From Betaproteobacteria bacterium (GTDB taxonomy: Bacteria; Pseudomonadota; Gammaproteobacteria; Burkholderiales; SG8-39), in NCBI GenBank assembly GCA_016713125.1, contig JADJPT010000006.1, positions 62,001 to 126,000 of the forward strand: a stretch of 64,000 nt of DNA, read 5' to 3'. The translations under genes were made by a program, and so were the position numbers. Shown here in pieces: positions 29,635 to 38,283 of this stretch. Within the stretch, counting starts at the first letter, position 1; each line of letters starts with the position of its first letter. Under the pieces are notes generated by a model. The model had not been told where the DNA came from, made no database searches, and worked only from the letters and a program-made list of their open reading frames with translations.

Positions 29635-30032
29635 AACGCAGCCGGGTGGCGCTGATCGACGAATCGCGCTGCATCGGCTGTGCGCAGTGCCTGGCGCCCT
29701 GCCCCGTGGATGCCATCATCGGCGCGCAGGGCCTGATGCACACCGTGGTCACCGACCTGTGCATAGGCTGCGAGCTGTGCCTGCCGCCCTGTCCGGTCGA
29801 CTGCATCCTCATGCAGCCCGCCGACCGGCCGTGGACCGCGGCCGATGCCGAGGCCGCCAAACGCCGCGCGCGCCGGCACAAGGCGCGGCTGGCCGCGCCC
29901 TCGCCTCGCCCGACGTCGGCCGGGGCCGCACAGGACGGCGCGGACGCCGTGCCGGACCCGCGCGCGCTGCGACGCGCGGAGGTCGCCGCCGCACTGGCCC
30001 GAACGCGCGCCAGGAAGGCATCCGCGCCGTGA
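29631..30032 (+). CDS. RnfB/RsxB-like ferredoxin
   Basis: A 133-residue protein with two [4Fe-4S] sites, [12 protein letters not shown] and [12 protein letters not shown], in a core like the C-terminal domain of RnfB, followed by a basic, Ala-rich tail. It lacks the membrane anchor and Fe-S domain of full RnfB, so it is a short soluble form. In betaproteobacteria such a gene commonly sits before nth, and endonuclease III also carries a [4Fe-4S] cluster. It overlaps pyrD (ATGA) and nth (GTGA) by four bases each. The physiological partner is unknown. Confidence 0.8.
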   Translation: MKRSRVALIDESRCIGCAQCLAPCPVDAIIGAQGLMHTVVTDLCIGCELCLPPCPVDCILMQPADRPWTAADAEAAKRRARRHKARLAAPSPRPTSAGAAQDGADAVPDPRALRRAEVAAALARTRARKASAP

Positions 30033-30706
30033 ACGAAGCCAAGCGCCGCGAGATCTACGCGCGCCTGCGCGCCGCCAACCCGGCACCGAAGTCCGAGCTG
30101 AACTACCGCAGCCCCTACGAGTTGCTGGTCGCGGTGGTGCTCTCGGCGCAGGCCACCGACAAGTCGGTGAACCTGGCCACCGCGCAGCTGTTCCAGGTCG
30201 CCGACACCCCGCAGAAGATGCTCGCCCTGGGCGAGGCGAAGGTGACCGGGCACATCCGCACCATCGGCCTGTTCCGCACCAAGGCGAAGAACGTGATCGC
30301 GCTCTCCAGGCTGCTCCTCGAGCGGCACGGCGGCAGGGTGCCGGCCGATCGCGAAGCCCTGGAGGCCCTGCCCGGCGTGGGCCGCAAGACCGCCAACGTG
30401 GTGCTGAACATCGCCTTCGGCCAGCCAACCATCGCGGTGGACACGCATATCTTCCGCATCTCGAACCGCACCGGCCTGGCGCCCGGCAAGGACGTGCTCG
30501 AAGTCGAGAGGAAGCTGCTGAAGTTCACGCCGCCCGAGTTCGCCCTGCACGCCCACCACTGGCTGATCCTGCACGGGCGCTACGTGTGCGTGGCGCGCAC
30601 GCCCAGGTGCCCCGAGTGCGCGATCCGCGACCTGTGCGAATTCAAGGCCAAGACCAGACCCGCGCCGGCGCCGAAGCCGACCGGCCACCGGCAGCGCGCG
30701 CTCTGA
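30029..30706 (+). CDS. nth: Endonuclease III
   Basis: Bifunctional DNA glycosylase/AP lyase for oxidised pyrimidines. 225 residues from GTG 30029. Helix-hairpin-helix [14 protein letters not shown] contains the catalytic lysine; the catalytic aspartate is in [18 protein letters not shown]. The C-terminal [4Fe-4S] cluster is [17 protein letters not shown] (Cx6Cx2Cx5C). [10 protein letters not shown] is also typical. The start overlaps the ferredoxin stop by four bases. Confidence 0.97.
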   Translation: MNEAKRREIYARLRAANPAPKSELNYRSPYELLVAVVLSAQATDKSVNLATAQLFQVADTPQKMLALGEAKVTGHIRTIGLFRTKAKNVIALSRLLLERHGGRVPADREALEALPGVGRKTANVVLNIAFGQPTIAVDTHIFRISNRTGLAPGKDVLEVERKLLKFTPPEFALHAHHWLILHGRYVCVARTPRCPECAIRDLCEFKAKTRPAPAPKPTGHRQRAL

Positions 30707-31137
30707 TGTTCAACCCCACCCGCGAGCAGGTGCGTGATTTCTTTTTCGACGCCTGGGCCAGGTACCGCGCCGGACAGCCGCTGGCCGGGCTGGAAGCAAC
30801 GGCGCTCGAACTCGCGTTGCTGCACCCGGAGTACCACGCGGTGCTCGACGATCCGCAGCGTTACCGCGCACAGGAATACTTCCCCGAACTGGGCGAGACC
30901 AACCCCTTCCTGCACCTGTCGCTGCACATGGCGCTCGAGGAGCAACTGTCGATCGACCAGCCGGCCGGGGTGCGCGCCGCGTTCGCGCGGCTGCTCGAAC
31001 GTAGCGCGGACCGCCACGCCGCCCTGCATGCGGCCATCGACTGCGTCGCCGAGATGGTCTGGCGCGCGCAGCGCGACGGCACGCCGCCGGACCCGGACGC
31101 CTACCTGGATTGCCTGGCGAAACAGGCGCAGCAATGA
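30706..31137 (+). CDS. DUF1841 family protein
   Basis: A 143-residue cytoplasmic protein of unknown function, recognisable as DUF1841 by [20 protein letters not shown] and FLHLSLHMALEEQLSIDQPAG. Mostly helical, no membrane segment. The ATG shares a base with the nth stop (TGATG). In betaproteobacteria this family typically follows nth. It is the last gene of the aat-to-DUF1841 run and is followed by a strong terminator. Confidence 0.88.
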   Translation: MFNPTREQVRDFFFDAWARYRAGQPLAGLEATALELALLHPEYHAVLDDPQRYRAQEYFPELGETNPFLHLSLHMALEEQLSIDQPAGVRAAFARLLERSADRHAALHAAIDCVAEMVWRAQRDGTPPDPDAYLDCLAKQAQQ

Positions 31138-31141
31138 AAAA

Positions 31142-31166
31142 GGCCCGCAACCGCGGGCCGTTTTTC
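31142..31166. terminator. Rho-independent terminator between convergent genes
   Basis: GGCCCGC (31142-31148), loop AACC, GCGGGCC (31153-31159), then GTTTTTC. An A-run (GAAAAA) precedes it, so it should work in both directions: for DUF1841 (plus) and for the cytochrome c gene (minus). Confidence 0.9.
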
Positions 31167-31186
31167 TTCCTTGCGGCGCGCCAGGG

Positions 31187-31522
31187 TCAGCGCGTGGTCT
31201 TCAGGCCGGAAGGCTGGCTGGCGAAGAATGCCGACAGGTCTTCCATCTCCTGCTTGGACAGCCCGGCGGCGAACCCCTTCATGATCGGGTTGTTGCGCTT
31301 GCCGCTCTTGTAGTCCTGCAGCGCCTTGTACAGGTAATCGACGTGCTGGCCGGCGAGGATGGGGAAGTCCGGGCCGGTCGGCTTGTTGCCGTCGGCGCCG
31401 TGGCAGGAGGCGCAGACCTGTGCGGCCTTGGCCTTGCCGGCTTCGACATTGCCCTTGGCGGACACGGTGCCCGCCGACACGGCGAGCAGGCCGGCGACGG
31501 TCAGGTTCAGGAACGCGTTCAT
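31187..31522 (-). CDS. Small periplasmic cytochrome c
   Basis: A 111-residue monohaem cytochrome c of the c553/c4-like class. Signal peptide MNAFLNLTVAGLLAVSAGTVSA, haem site CASCH with GADGNKPTGPDFPILAGQ after it, and the axial methionine in NNPIMKGFAAGLSKQEMEDL. It is an electron carrier to a terminal oxidase or periplasmic enzyme. Its ATG overlaps the stop of the upstream cytochrome c gene (ATGA), so they form a two-gene operon, and it ends close to the bidirectional terminator. Confidence 0.92.
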   Translation of the reverse strand: MNAFLNLTVAGLLAVSAGTVSAKGNVEAGKAKAAQVCASCHGADGNKPTGPDFPILAGQHVDYLYKALQDYKSGKRNNPIMKGFAAGLSKQEMEDLSAFFASQPSGLKTTR

Positions 31523-31860
31523 TTGCCCGCTCCTGCGTAGTACGCCGCGAGATCGGCCATGTCCTGGTCGGTCAGCCCGCGCGCGATGCCGCGCATGCTC
31601 GGATGGCTGCGCTCGCCGGACTTGTAGGCCTGCAGGGCCTTCACCAGGTAGGCCGCCTGCTGGCCGCTGATCTTGGGCACATGGTAGACATCCGGATAGG
31701 CAGTCTTGTAGCCGGCGATGCCGTGGCAGCCGATGCACATCGAGACCTTGCTCTTGGCGGCTTCGGCGCTGCCCGCCGCGCCCTGGGCCAGCGCGCCGGG
31801 CGCGAAGGCCAGCAGCGAGGCGCAGGCCGCGGCTGCCGTGATGTTTACGAGATTGCGCAT
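31519..31860 (-). CDS. Small periplasmic cytochrome c
   Basis: A 113-residue partner of the next cytochrome. Signal peptide MRNLVNITAAAACASLLAFA with cleavage near ALAQ, haem site CIGCHGIAGYKTAYPDVYHV, and axial methionine in SHPSMRGIARGLTDQDM. The shared motifs (SGQQAAYLVKALQAYKSGER here, AGQHVDYLYKALQDYKSGKR in the partner) show the pair arose by duplication and together may act like a split dihaem cytochrome c4. First gene of the operon; an 11-bp-periodic repeat array lies 43 bp upstream. Confidence 0.92.
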   Translation of the reverse strand: MRNLVNITAAAACASLLAFAPGALAQGAAGSAEAAKSKVSMCIGCHGIAGYKTAYPDVYHVPKISGQQAAYLVKALQAYKSGERSHPSMRGIARGLTDQDMADLAAYYAGAGK

Positions 31861-31903
31861 GCCTGGAGAACCTTTCGGTGAGTAAACGCTTTGAACACTT
31901 GGT

Positions 31904-31954
31904 GATCGCTGGGTGATCGCCGCTCGATCGCTGGAGGATCGCACTGCGGATCGT
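31904..31954. promoter_or_regulatory. 11-bp-periodic GATCGC array
   Basis: GATCGC occurs at 31904, 31915, 31926 and 31937, exactly 11 bp apart, with a fifth degenerate copy (GATCGT) at 31949. It lies between the divergent cytochrome c and MoxR genes. Direct repeats at 11 bp are the usual spacing for tandem binding of OmpR/PhoB-type response regulators. The regulator is unknown. Confidence 0.5.
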
Positions 31955-32022
31955 ATTGCTTTTAAAGGGCGGAAATTAGCCGAAGGCGTCCCCCGCCTCA
32001 ACCCGCGTGTTTGCCGCACCGC

Positions 32023-32028
32023 TATAAT
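32023..32028 (+). promoter_or_regulatory. Possible -10 element for the MoxR gene
   Basis: A perfect TATAAT stands 27 bp before the MoxR ATG, in GCTATAATCGGG. No good -35 box is found at 16-18 bp upstream, so an activator-dependent promoter is possible; the periodic array lies further upstream. Confidence 0.3.
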
Positions 32029-32055
32029 CGGGCTTTATCCGCGGACTCATCGCCC

Positions 32056-32901
32056 ATGCGCTTCTCCGGCACCGAAGAATACGTCTCCACCGAGGACCTG
32101 ACCCTCGCCGTCAACGCCGCCATCACCCTGCAGCGCCCGCTGCTGATCAAGGGCGAACCCGGCACCGGCAAGACCATGCTGGCGGTGCAGGTCGCCAAGG
32201 CGCTGGGCGTGCCGCTGCTCGAGTGGCACATCAAGTCCACCACCAAGGCCCAGCAGGGCCTGTACGAATACGACGCGGTCTCGCGACTGCGCGACTCGCA
32301 GCTCGGCGACCCGCGCGTGCAGGACATCCACAACTACATCATCAAGGGCATGCTCTGGCAGGCCTTCACGCAGGACACGCCCTGCGTGCTGCTGATCGAC
32401 GAGGTCGACAAGGCCGACATCGAATTCCCCAACGACCTGCTGCGCGAAATCGACCGCATGGAGTTCTACGTCTACGAGACGCGCGAACTCATCAAGGCGA
32501 AGAACCGGCCCATCGTCTTCATCACCTCGAACAACGAGAAGGAACTGCCCGACGCCTTCCTGCGCCGCTGCTTCTTCCACTACATCCGTTTCCCCGAGAA
32601 GGAGACCATGGAGAAGATCGTCGAGGTGCACTACCCGAACCTGAAGAAGAACCTGCTGCGCGAGGCGCTCGAGGTGTTCTTCGAGATCCGCGAGGTGCCG
32701 GGCCTGAAGAAGAAGCCCTCGACCTCCGAACTGCTCGACTGGCTGAAGCTGCTGCTGTCGGAGGACATCCCGCCGGACGCGCTGCGCTCCAAGGACCGCA
32801 AGACCATCATCCCGCCGCTGCACGGTGCGCTGCTGAAGAACGAGCAGGACGTGCACCTCTTCGAGCGACTGGTGTTCATGACGCGTGCCAAGGGCAACTA
32901 G
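32056..32901 (+). CDS. MoxR-type AAA+ ATPase
   Basis: A 281-residue AAA+ ATPase. Walker A GEPGTGKTMLAVQVA at residues 33-47, Walker B VLLIDEVDKADIEFPNDLL, sensor region PIVFITSNNEKELPDAFLRR with its arginines, and a C-terminal helical lid. MoxR proteins act with von Willebrand A proteins as chaperones that insert cofactors or remodel complexes. Here the VWA partner follows after only 5 bp, so the two probably form one machine. The client is unknown; the divergent cytochromes c are candidates by position only. Confidence 0.92.
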   Translation: MRFSGTEEYVSTEDLTLAVNAAITLQRPLLIKGEPGTGKTMLAVQVAKALGVPLLEWHIKSTTKAQQGLYEYDAVSRLRDSQLGDPRVQDIHNYIIKGMLWQAFTQDTPCVLLIDEVDKADIEFPNDLLREIDRMEFYVYETRELIKAKNRPIVFITSNNEKELPDAFLRRCFFHYIRFPEKETMEKIVEVHYPNLKKNLLREALEVFFEIREVPGLKKKPSTSELLDWLKLLLSEDIPPDALRSKDRKTIIPPLHGALLKNEQDVHLFERLVFMTRAKGN

Positions 32902-32906
32902 GCCCG

Positions 32907-34079
32907 ATGCTCATCGACTTCTTCCTCAAGCTGAAGTCGCACAAGCTGCCGGTCTCCATCAAGGAGTACCTGACGCTGCTCGAAGCATTGCAGAAGGGCG
33001 TGATCGGCTCCTCGGTCGAGGACTTCTACTACCTGTCGCGCACCGCGCTGGTGAAGGACGAGGCCAACTTCGACAAGTTCGACCGCGCCTTCTCCGAGTT
33101 CTGGCAGGGCGTGGAGACCATCCCGGGCATCGAGGCGCAGATCCCGCTGGAATGGCTGCTCAAGCAGGCCGAGCTGACGCTGACCGAGGAGGAGAAGAAG
33201 CAGATCGAGGCCCTCGGCGGCTGGGAAAAGCTCATGGAGACGCTCAAGAAGCGCCTCGAGGAGCAGAAGGGCCGCCACCAGGGCGGCAACAAGTGGGTGG
33301 GCACCGGCGGCACCTCGCCCTACGGCGCCTACGGCTTCAACCCCGAGGGCATCCGCATCGGCCAGGACCGCTCGCGCAACCGCCGCGCGGTCAAGGTCTG
33401 GGACCAGCGCGAGTACCAGAACCTGGACGACTCGGTGGAACTGGGCACGCGCAACATCAAGGTCGCGCTGCGCCGCCTGCGCCGCTTCGCGCGCAAGGGC
33501 GCGCCCGAGGAGTTCGACCTCGAGAACACCATCAGTTCGACGGCGAAGAAGGCCTACCTCGACATCCACATGCGCCCGGAGCGCCGCAACACGGTCAAGG
33601 TGCTGATGTTCCTGGACATCGGCGGCTCGATGGACGACCACGTCAAGCTCTGCCAGGAGATGTTCTCGGCGGCCAAGACCGAGTTCAAGCACCTCGAGTA
33701 CTACTACTTCCACAACTTCCTGTACGACTTCGTCTGGAAGGACAACCGCCGCCGGCACTCCGAGCGCACCAAGACCTGGGACCTGCTGCACAAGTACGGC
33801 CACGACTACAAGATCGTCTTCGTCGGCGACGCGACGATGAGCCCCTACGAGATCCTGCAGCCGGGCGGCTCGATCGAGTACTTCAACGAGGAGCCCGGCG
33901 CGGTGTGGATGAAGCGGGTCACCGACGTGTACCAGAAATGCATCTGGCTGAATCCCGAGCCCGAGGAGATCTGGGGCTACCGCCAATCCGTGCAGATCGT
34001 GAAGGAGTTGATGGGCGGGCGCATGTACCCGACCACCATCGCGGGGCTGGAGAACGCGATGAAGCTGCTGACCAAATGA
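32907..34079 (+). CDS. VWA-domain (CoxE-like) partner of MoxR
   Basis: A 390-residue cytoplasmic protein. The N-terminal helical part begins MLIDFFLKLKSHKLPVSIKE. A central Gly-rich linker reads VGTGGTSPYGAYGFNPEGI. The C-terminal von Willebrand A-like domain has VLMFLDIGGSMDDHVKLCQE, where the metal site is D-I-G-G-S rather than the usual D-x-S-x-S, and FVGDATMSPYEI. The pair with the upstream MoxR gene is widespread in Betaproteobacteria. Intact frame. Confidence 0.88.
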   Translation: MLIDFFLKLKSHKLPVSIKEYLTLLEALQKGVIGSSVEDFYYLSRTALVKDEANFDKFDRAFSEFWQGVETIPGIEAQIPLEWLLKQAELTLTEEEKKQIEALGGWEKLMETLKKRLEEQKGRHQGGNKWVGTGGTSPYGAYGFNPEGIRIGQDRSRNRRAVKVWDQREYQNLDDSVELGTRNIKVALRRLRRFARKGAPEEFDLENTISSTAKKAYLDIHMRPERRNTVKVLMFLDIGGSMDDHVKLCQEMFSAAKTEFKHLEYYYFHNFLYDFVWKDNRRRHSERTKTWDLLHKYGHDYKIVFVGDATMSPYEILQPGGSIEYFNEEPGAVWMKRVTDVYQKCIWLNPEPEEIWGYRQSVQIVKELMGGRMYPTTIAGLENAMKLLTK

Positions 34080-34089
34080 GGCGCACACG

Positions 34090-35232
34090 GTGAGCGGCGG
34101 CGAGCGCGACGGCAAGCCGCCAGCGCGCCCCACGCTGCGGATCGCTTCGCGCCCCGCGGCGAGCCCGGGCGCGAAGCACGGTTCCGGCGCCGCGCCGCGC
34201 GCGGCGGTACGTCCGGCCGGTCGCGTTCCCGGACGGCCCGCGGCGGCACCTGCGGCCAGGTCCGCAGCGCATCCCACGTCGAATTCCGCGGCGAATCCCG
34301 CCGCGCCCGCGAAGGCGCGTACCGACGCGCGGCCCGCCGGCAGGCCCGGCGCACGACCGGGCACGAGGCCCGATCCACGAACCGCGTCGCGATCCGGGCC
34401 CCGGCCCGCGGCCAGGGCCAGAGCGCGCCCCGCCGCAGGCTCCGGAGGGCGCCCTGCCGCACCTGCCGCACCTTCCGCGCCCCGGGCGCCCAATCAGTCC
34501 GCCGAGCTGCCGCGGCTGTCCAAGCTGATGAGCGAGCGCGGCCTGTGCTCGCGCCGCGAGGCCGACGAATGGATCGCCAACCGCTGGGTGCGGGTCGACG
34601 GCGTGGTGGTCGACACGCTCGGCACGCGCGTGCCGCCGGAAGCGAAGATCGAGATCGCCGAGGCGGCGCGCCGCGACCAGGGCGAGAGCGTGACCATCCT
34701 GCTGCACAAGCCGGTGGGCTACGTGTCGGGCCAGGCCGAGGACGGCCATCCGCCGGCGGTCACGCTGATCCGGCCCGAGACGCGCTGGACCGAAGCCCCG
34801 GCCGAACATGAATTCAAGCGCGGCCACCTGCGCGGCCTGGCGCCGGCCGGACGCCTGGACATCGATTCGACCGGCCTGCTGGTGTTCACGCAGGACGGCC
34901 GCATCGCGCGGCACCTGATCGGCGAGGACTCCAAGGTCGAGAAGGAGTACCTGGTGCGCGTGCAGGGCAGCCTGGACGAACGCAGCATGACGCTGCTCAA
35001 CCACGGCCTGTCGCTGGACGGCCAGCCGCTCAAGCCGGCGCGCGTCTCCTGGCAGAACGAGGACCAGCTGCGTTTCGCGCTGCGCGAGGGCAAGAAGCGC
35101 CAGATCCGCAGGATGTGCGAGATGGTTGGCCTCAAGGTGGTCGGCCTGAAGCGCATCCGCATCGGCAGCGTCAACCTGGGCAAGCTGCCGCCGGGCCAGT
35201 GGCGCTACCTGCGCCGCGACGAGAAGTTCTAG
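34090..35232 (+). CDS. rRNA pseudouridine synthase (RluB/RluF family) with long disordered N-terminus
   Basis: Converts a uridine of 23S rRNA to pseudouridine. 380 residues from GTG 34090. The first 135 residues are Ala/Pro/Arg/Gly-rich and low complexity. Then an S4-like RNA-binding domain (LPRLSKLMSERGLCSRREAD, RWVRVDGVVVD). The synthase domain has LHKPVGYVSG, the catalytic aspartate in GRLDIDSTGLLVFTQDGR, and KEYLVRVQG plus EGKKRQIRRMCEMVGLKV. The basic tail may help bind ribosomes. RluB versus RluF cannot be decided with certainty. It follows the VWA gene by 10 bp. Confidence 0.88.
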   Translation: MSGGERDGKPPARPTLRIASRPAASPGAKHGSGAAPRAAVRPAGRVPGRPAAAPAARSAAHPTSNSAANPAAPAKARTDARPAGRPGARPGTRPDPRTASRSGPRPAARARARPAAGSGGRPAAPAAPSAPRAPNQSAELPRLSKLMSERGLCSRREADEWIANRWVRVDGVVVDTLGTRVPPEAKIEIAEAARRDQGESVTILLHKPVGYVSGQAEDGHPPAVTLIRPETRWTEAPAEHEFKRGHLRGLAPAGRLDIDSTGLLVFTQDGRIARHLIGEDSKVEKEYLVRVQGSLDERSMTLLNHGLSLDGQPLKPARVSWQNEDQLRFALREGKKRQIRRMCEMVGLKVVGLKRIRIGSVNLGKLPPGQWRYLRRDEKF

Positions 35233-35271
35233 CCCGTCGCTCCGGAAATACTGCCACTTTTTGGCGAAAGT

Positions 35272-35307
35272 CCCCGCCAGCAGCGGGGTTCAAGGCAGAT
35301 TACTGCC
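35272..35307. terminator. Two adjacent hairpins between convergent genes
   Basis: CCCCGC-N5-GCGGGG (35272-35288) followed by TT, and then GGCAG-ATTA-CTGCC (35294-35307). They lie between the pseudouridine synthase end and the GGDEF-EAL end. The 10-mer TACTGCCACT also occurs twice here (35249 and 35301). They are likely transcription stops, though no long T-tract is present. Confidence 0.45.
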
Positions 35308-35312
35308 ACTGC

Positions 35313-38283
35313 TCAGGAGACCTGCGCGTGTTCCCCGCGCCCCGGCGCGAACAGGCGCTCGAACTCGCGGGCCTCGAGCGGCGCGCTGTACAGGTGGCCC
35401 TGCCATTCGCGGCAGCCCATGCCGGCCAGGCGCTCGAGCTGCGCGGCATTCTCCACGCCCTCGGCGGCGACCTCCAGCCCCAGGCCGTGCGCCATCGCCG
35501 ACACGGTCTGCACGATGACCGCGGCGTCCGGCTGCGTGCCCAAGTCGCGCACGAAGGAGCTGTCGATCTTGAGCTTCTTCAGCGGCAGGCTGCGCAGGTA
35601 GGCGAGGTTGGACTGCGCCACGCCGAAATCGTCGATGGTCAGTTCGACGCCGAGCGCGCCAATGCGCCGCAGCGCCTCCATGTTCGCGGCGCGCCCGCAC
35701 CTCAGCGCGCGCTCGGTGACCTCCAGGCGCAGGCGCGAGCCCTCCAGGCGGTTGGCGCGCCAGCGCGCGCCAGCCGCTCGACGTAGAGCCGGCCCGGCGC
35801 GAACTCGCGCACCGAGGCGTTCAGCGCGAACCACAGCTCGGCCAGCGGCCCGGACTGCCACGCGCCGATGCGCTCGCAGGCGCGCTCGACCAGCCAGGCG
35901 CCCACCTCGCCGATCTGCCCGGTGCTCTCGGCCAGCGGGATGAAATCGGCCGGCGAGAGCAGGCCGCGCCGCGGATGCCGCCAGCGCACCAGCGCCTCGG
36001 CGCCGACGATGCGCAACGCGCGCCCCGGCGAGCCGCGCAGCACGGGCTGGTAGTGCAGCACGAACTCGTCGCGCGCCAGCGCCGTGCGCAGGTCGTTCTC
36101 CATCGCCAGCGCGCGCGCCGCGCGCGCGTCCAGCTCCGGCGAGAAGCAGCGCAGTGGCGTTGCCGCCGGACTCCTTGGCCGACCACATGGCCAGGTCGGC
36201 GTTCTTCAGCAGTTCGGCGAAGATCGCGCCGTCGCCGGGATACACGCTGATCCCCGATCGACGCCGAAACGCCCAGCGTGCGGCCCTCGATGTTGAACGG
36301 CTGGGCGAGCGAGCCGAGCACCTTCTGCGCGACCAGCGCGACGTCCTGCACCTCGCGCGTGCCGTCCCACAGCAGCACGAACTCGTCGCCGCCCAGGCGC
36401 GCCAGCGTGTCGTCGCGGCGCAGGGCCGTCGACAGGCGCTCGCCGACCGCGCGCAGCAGCGCGTCGCCGACCTGGTGGCCGAGCGTGTCGTTGACCAGCT
36501 GGAAGCGATCGAGGTCGAAGGACAGCACCGCGATGCGCCCGTCGTTGCGATGCGCGTTGATCAGCGCCTGGCCGGCGCGATCGGCCAGCAGCAGGCGGTT
36601 CGGCAGGCCGGTCAGCGCGTCGCGCGTGGCCAGGAACTGAATGCGCTCCTCGGCCTGCCGGTGCGCAGTGATGTCGGCGCCGGTGCCGCGGTAGCCCATG
36701 AGCGCGCCGTCGGCGCCCAGCACCGGCACCCCGGAGACACTCTGCCAGATCACGCGCCCGGACTTGGTGATCGAACGGTGCACCAGGTCGCGGAACGGCT
36801 CGCGACGTGCGGCGAAGCGGGCGAACCAGGTCTCACCTGGTGCGCCCCTCGCCGAGCGGCATGAACTCCCGGCGGCGTGCGGCCGAGCATCTCGGCGCGG
36901 CGTGAGCCGAGCACCTCCTCGACCCGCGGCGACAGGTAGGTGTAGCGCCAGTCCGCGTCGGTCTCCCAGACGTATTCGTGGGAGGCTTCCAGCAGGTCGC
37001 GCAGCCGCTGCTCGCGCTCGGCCAGCCGGTCCCGCGCCATGCGCACCTCGGTGACGTCGCGCACCACGGTCTGCACCAGCAGCCGCCCGCGCTCCAGGAA
37101 CGACACGGACGCGGTCTCCACGGTCACCATCGACCCGTCGTCGCGCCGCAGCCTGCGCTCGCTGAACGTGTTGGTTCCCGGCCCCGCCACCCGCCGCGCC
37201 GAGCAGCCGCGCCACCGCCGGGTTGGCGTACTCGACGTAGCCCTTGCAGCTCACGACGACGCCGTCCGGCGACAGGTCGACCAGCGCGCGGTAGCGCTCC
37301 TCGGCGTCGCGCAGGCCTGCTCGGCGCGCTTGCGGCGGTCGATGTCGACCGCAGCCCGCCATGCGCTGCGCCCAGCCGCGCGCGCGCTGCGTCACGCGCC
37401 CCTGCGCCACCAGCCACTTCCAGTCGCCCGAGGCGTCTCAGGACGCATCTCGACGAGAACACCGGCAGTTCGCCCTTCACGGCGCCGCGAAGCCTCGCGC
37501 ACGCCGCCGAGGTCCTGCGGGTGCACCGACTCGATCAGCGCATCCGGCCCACCGTCCCGCCCGGGAAATGCTGGCCGAGCATGCGCTCCCAGCCGTCGCC
37601 GAGGTACACGCGCCCGCCGGCCAGGTCGCGGTCCCAGATCGCCAGGTCGCCGGCCGCGACCGCCAGCTCCAGGCGCTCCTGGCTCGCCAGCGCCGCCCGC
37701 CGCGGCGCGCCGGACGTCGCGCCCGACGCCGCGATAGCCGACGAACCGGCCGGCCTGGTCGTAACGGGGCTCGCCGGAAACCAGGTGGAGATCGACCGCC
37801 GTCGGCGCAACGCCGGCGCAGCTCGAGTTCGTGGAACGGCGCGCGCGCCGCCAGCACCTCGAGGTGCGCATCCAGCGCGGCACCGGCCAGTTCCAGGCCC
37901 GGCACGTCCCAGATGCGTCGCCCGTAGGCGCGCTCGGCGCCGAACAGCTTGAGCACCGGCTGGCCGCCGGCGATCCACTGCAGGCGATGCTCGGCGTCGG
38001 TTTCCCAGAACCAGTCGGCCGACAGTCCGGTCAGGCTGCGAAAACGCGCCTCGCCCAGCGTGGCAACCGCCAGCGCCGCGCTCTCCTCGGCCAGGCGGCC
38101 GACATACCACTTGCGCGCCACCCAGATCGTCAGAGCCAGCACCGGCAGGATGTGCAGCAGCGCGGCCCAGGGTTCGCCCAGCGCATGGTGCACCAGCGGC
38201 GTGAGCACGAACTCGTTGGCGAAGAACAGCGCCGTCGCCAGCGCGCAGACGGCGAAGAACTCGAAACGGCGCGGCGGGTTCAC
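35313..38283 (-). CDS. Membrane PAS-GGDEF-EAL cyclic-di-GMP protein, frameshifted
   Basis: About 990 residues. Two N-terminal membrane segments (near FEFFAVCALATALFFANEFV and ILPVLALTIWVARKW), about four PAS/PAC units (for example LTGLSADWFWETDAEHRLQW and LLEASHEYVWETDADWRYTY), a GGDEF domain with RDALTGLPNRLLLADRAG and LGGDEFVLLW, and an EAL domain with GAEALVRWRHPRRG, LRLEVTE, TIDDFGVAQSNLAYLR, LKKLKIDSSF and AEGVENAAQLE. Catalytic residues of both domains look present, so it may make and break c-di-GMP; DDFGVAQ replaces the usual DDFGTGY. Frame changes occur near 37800, 37730, 37550, 37480, 37400, 37320, 37200, 36860, 36255, 36160 and 35770. GTG start overlaps the stop of the secretion ATPase (GTGA). 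Confidence 0.88.

Noticed and set aside
35314..35325. CAGGAGACCTGC, identical to the core of the cobalamin-riboswitch B12 box
   Set aside because: It lies at the 3' end of the GGDEF-EAL gene on the antisense strand, with no 200-nt riboswitch body before it and no B12-related gene after it on that strand; a chance match.
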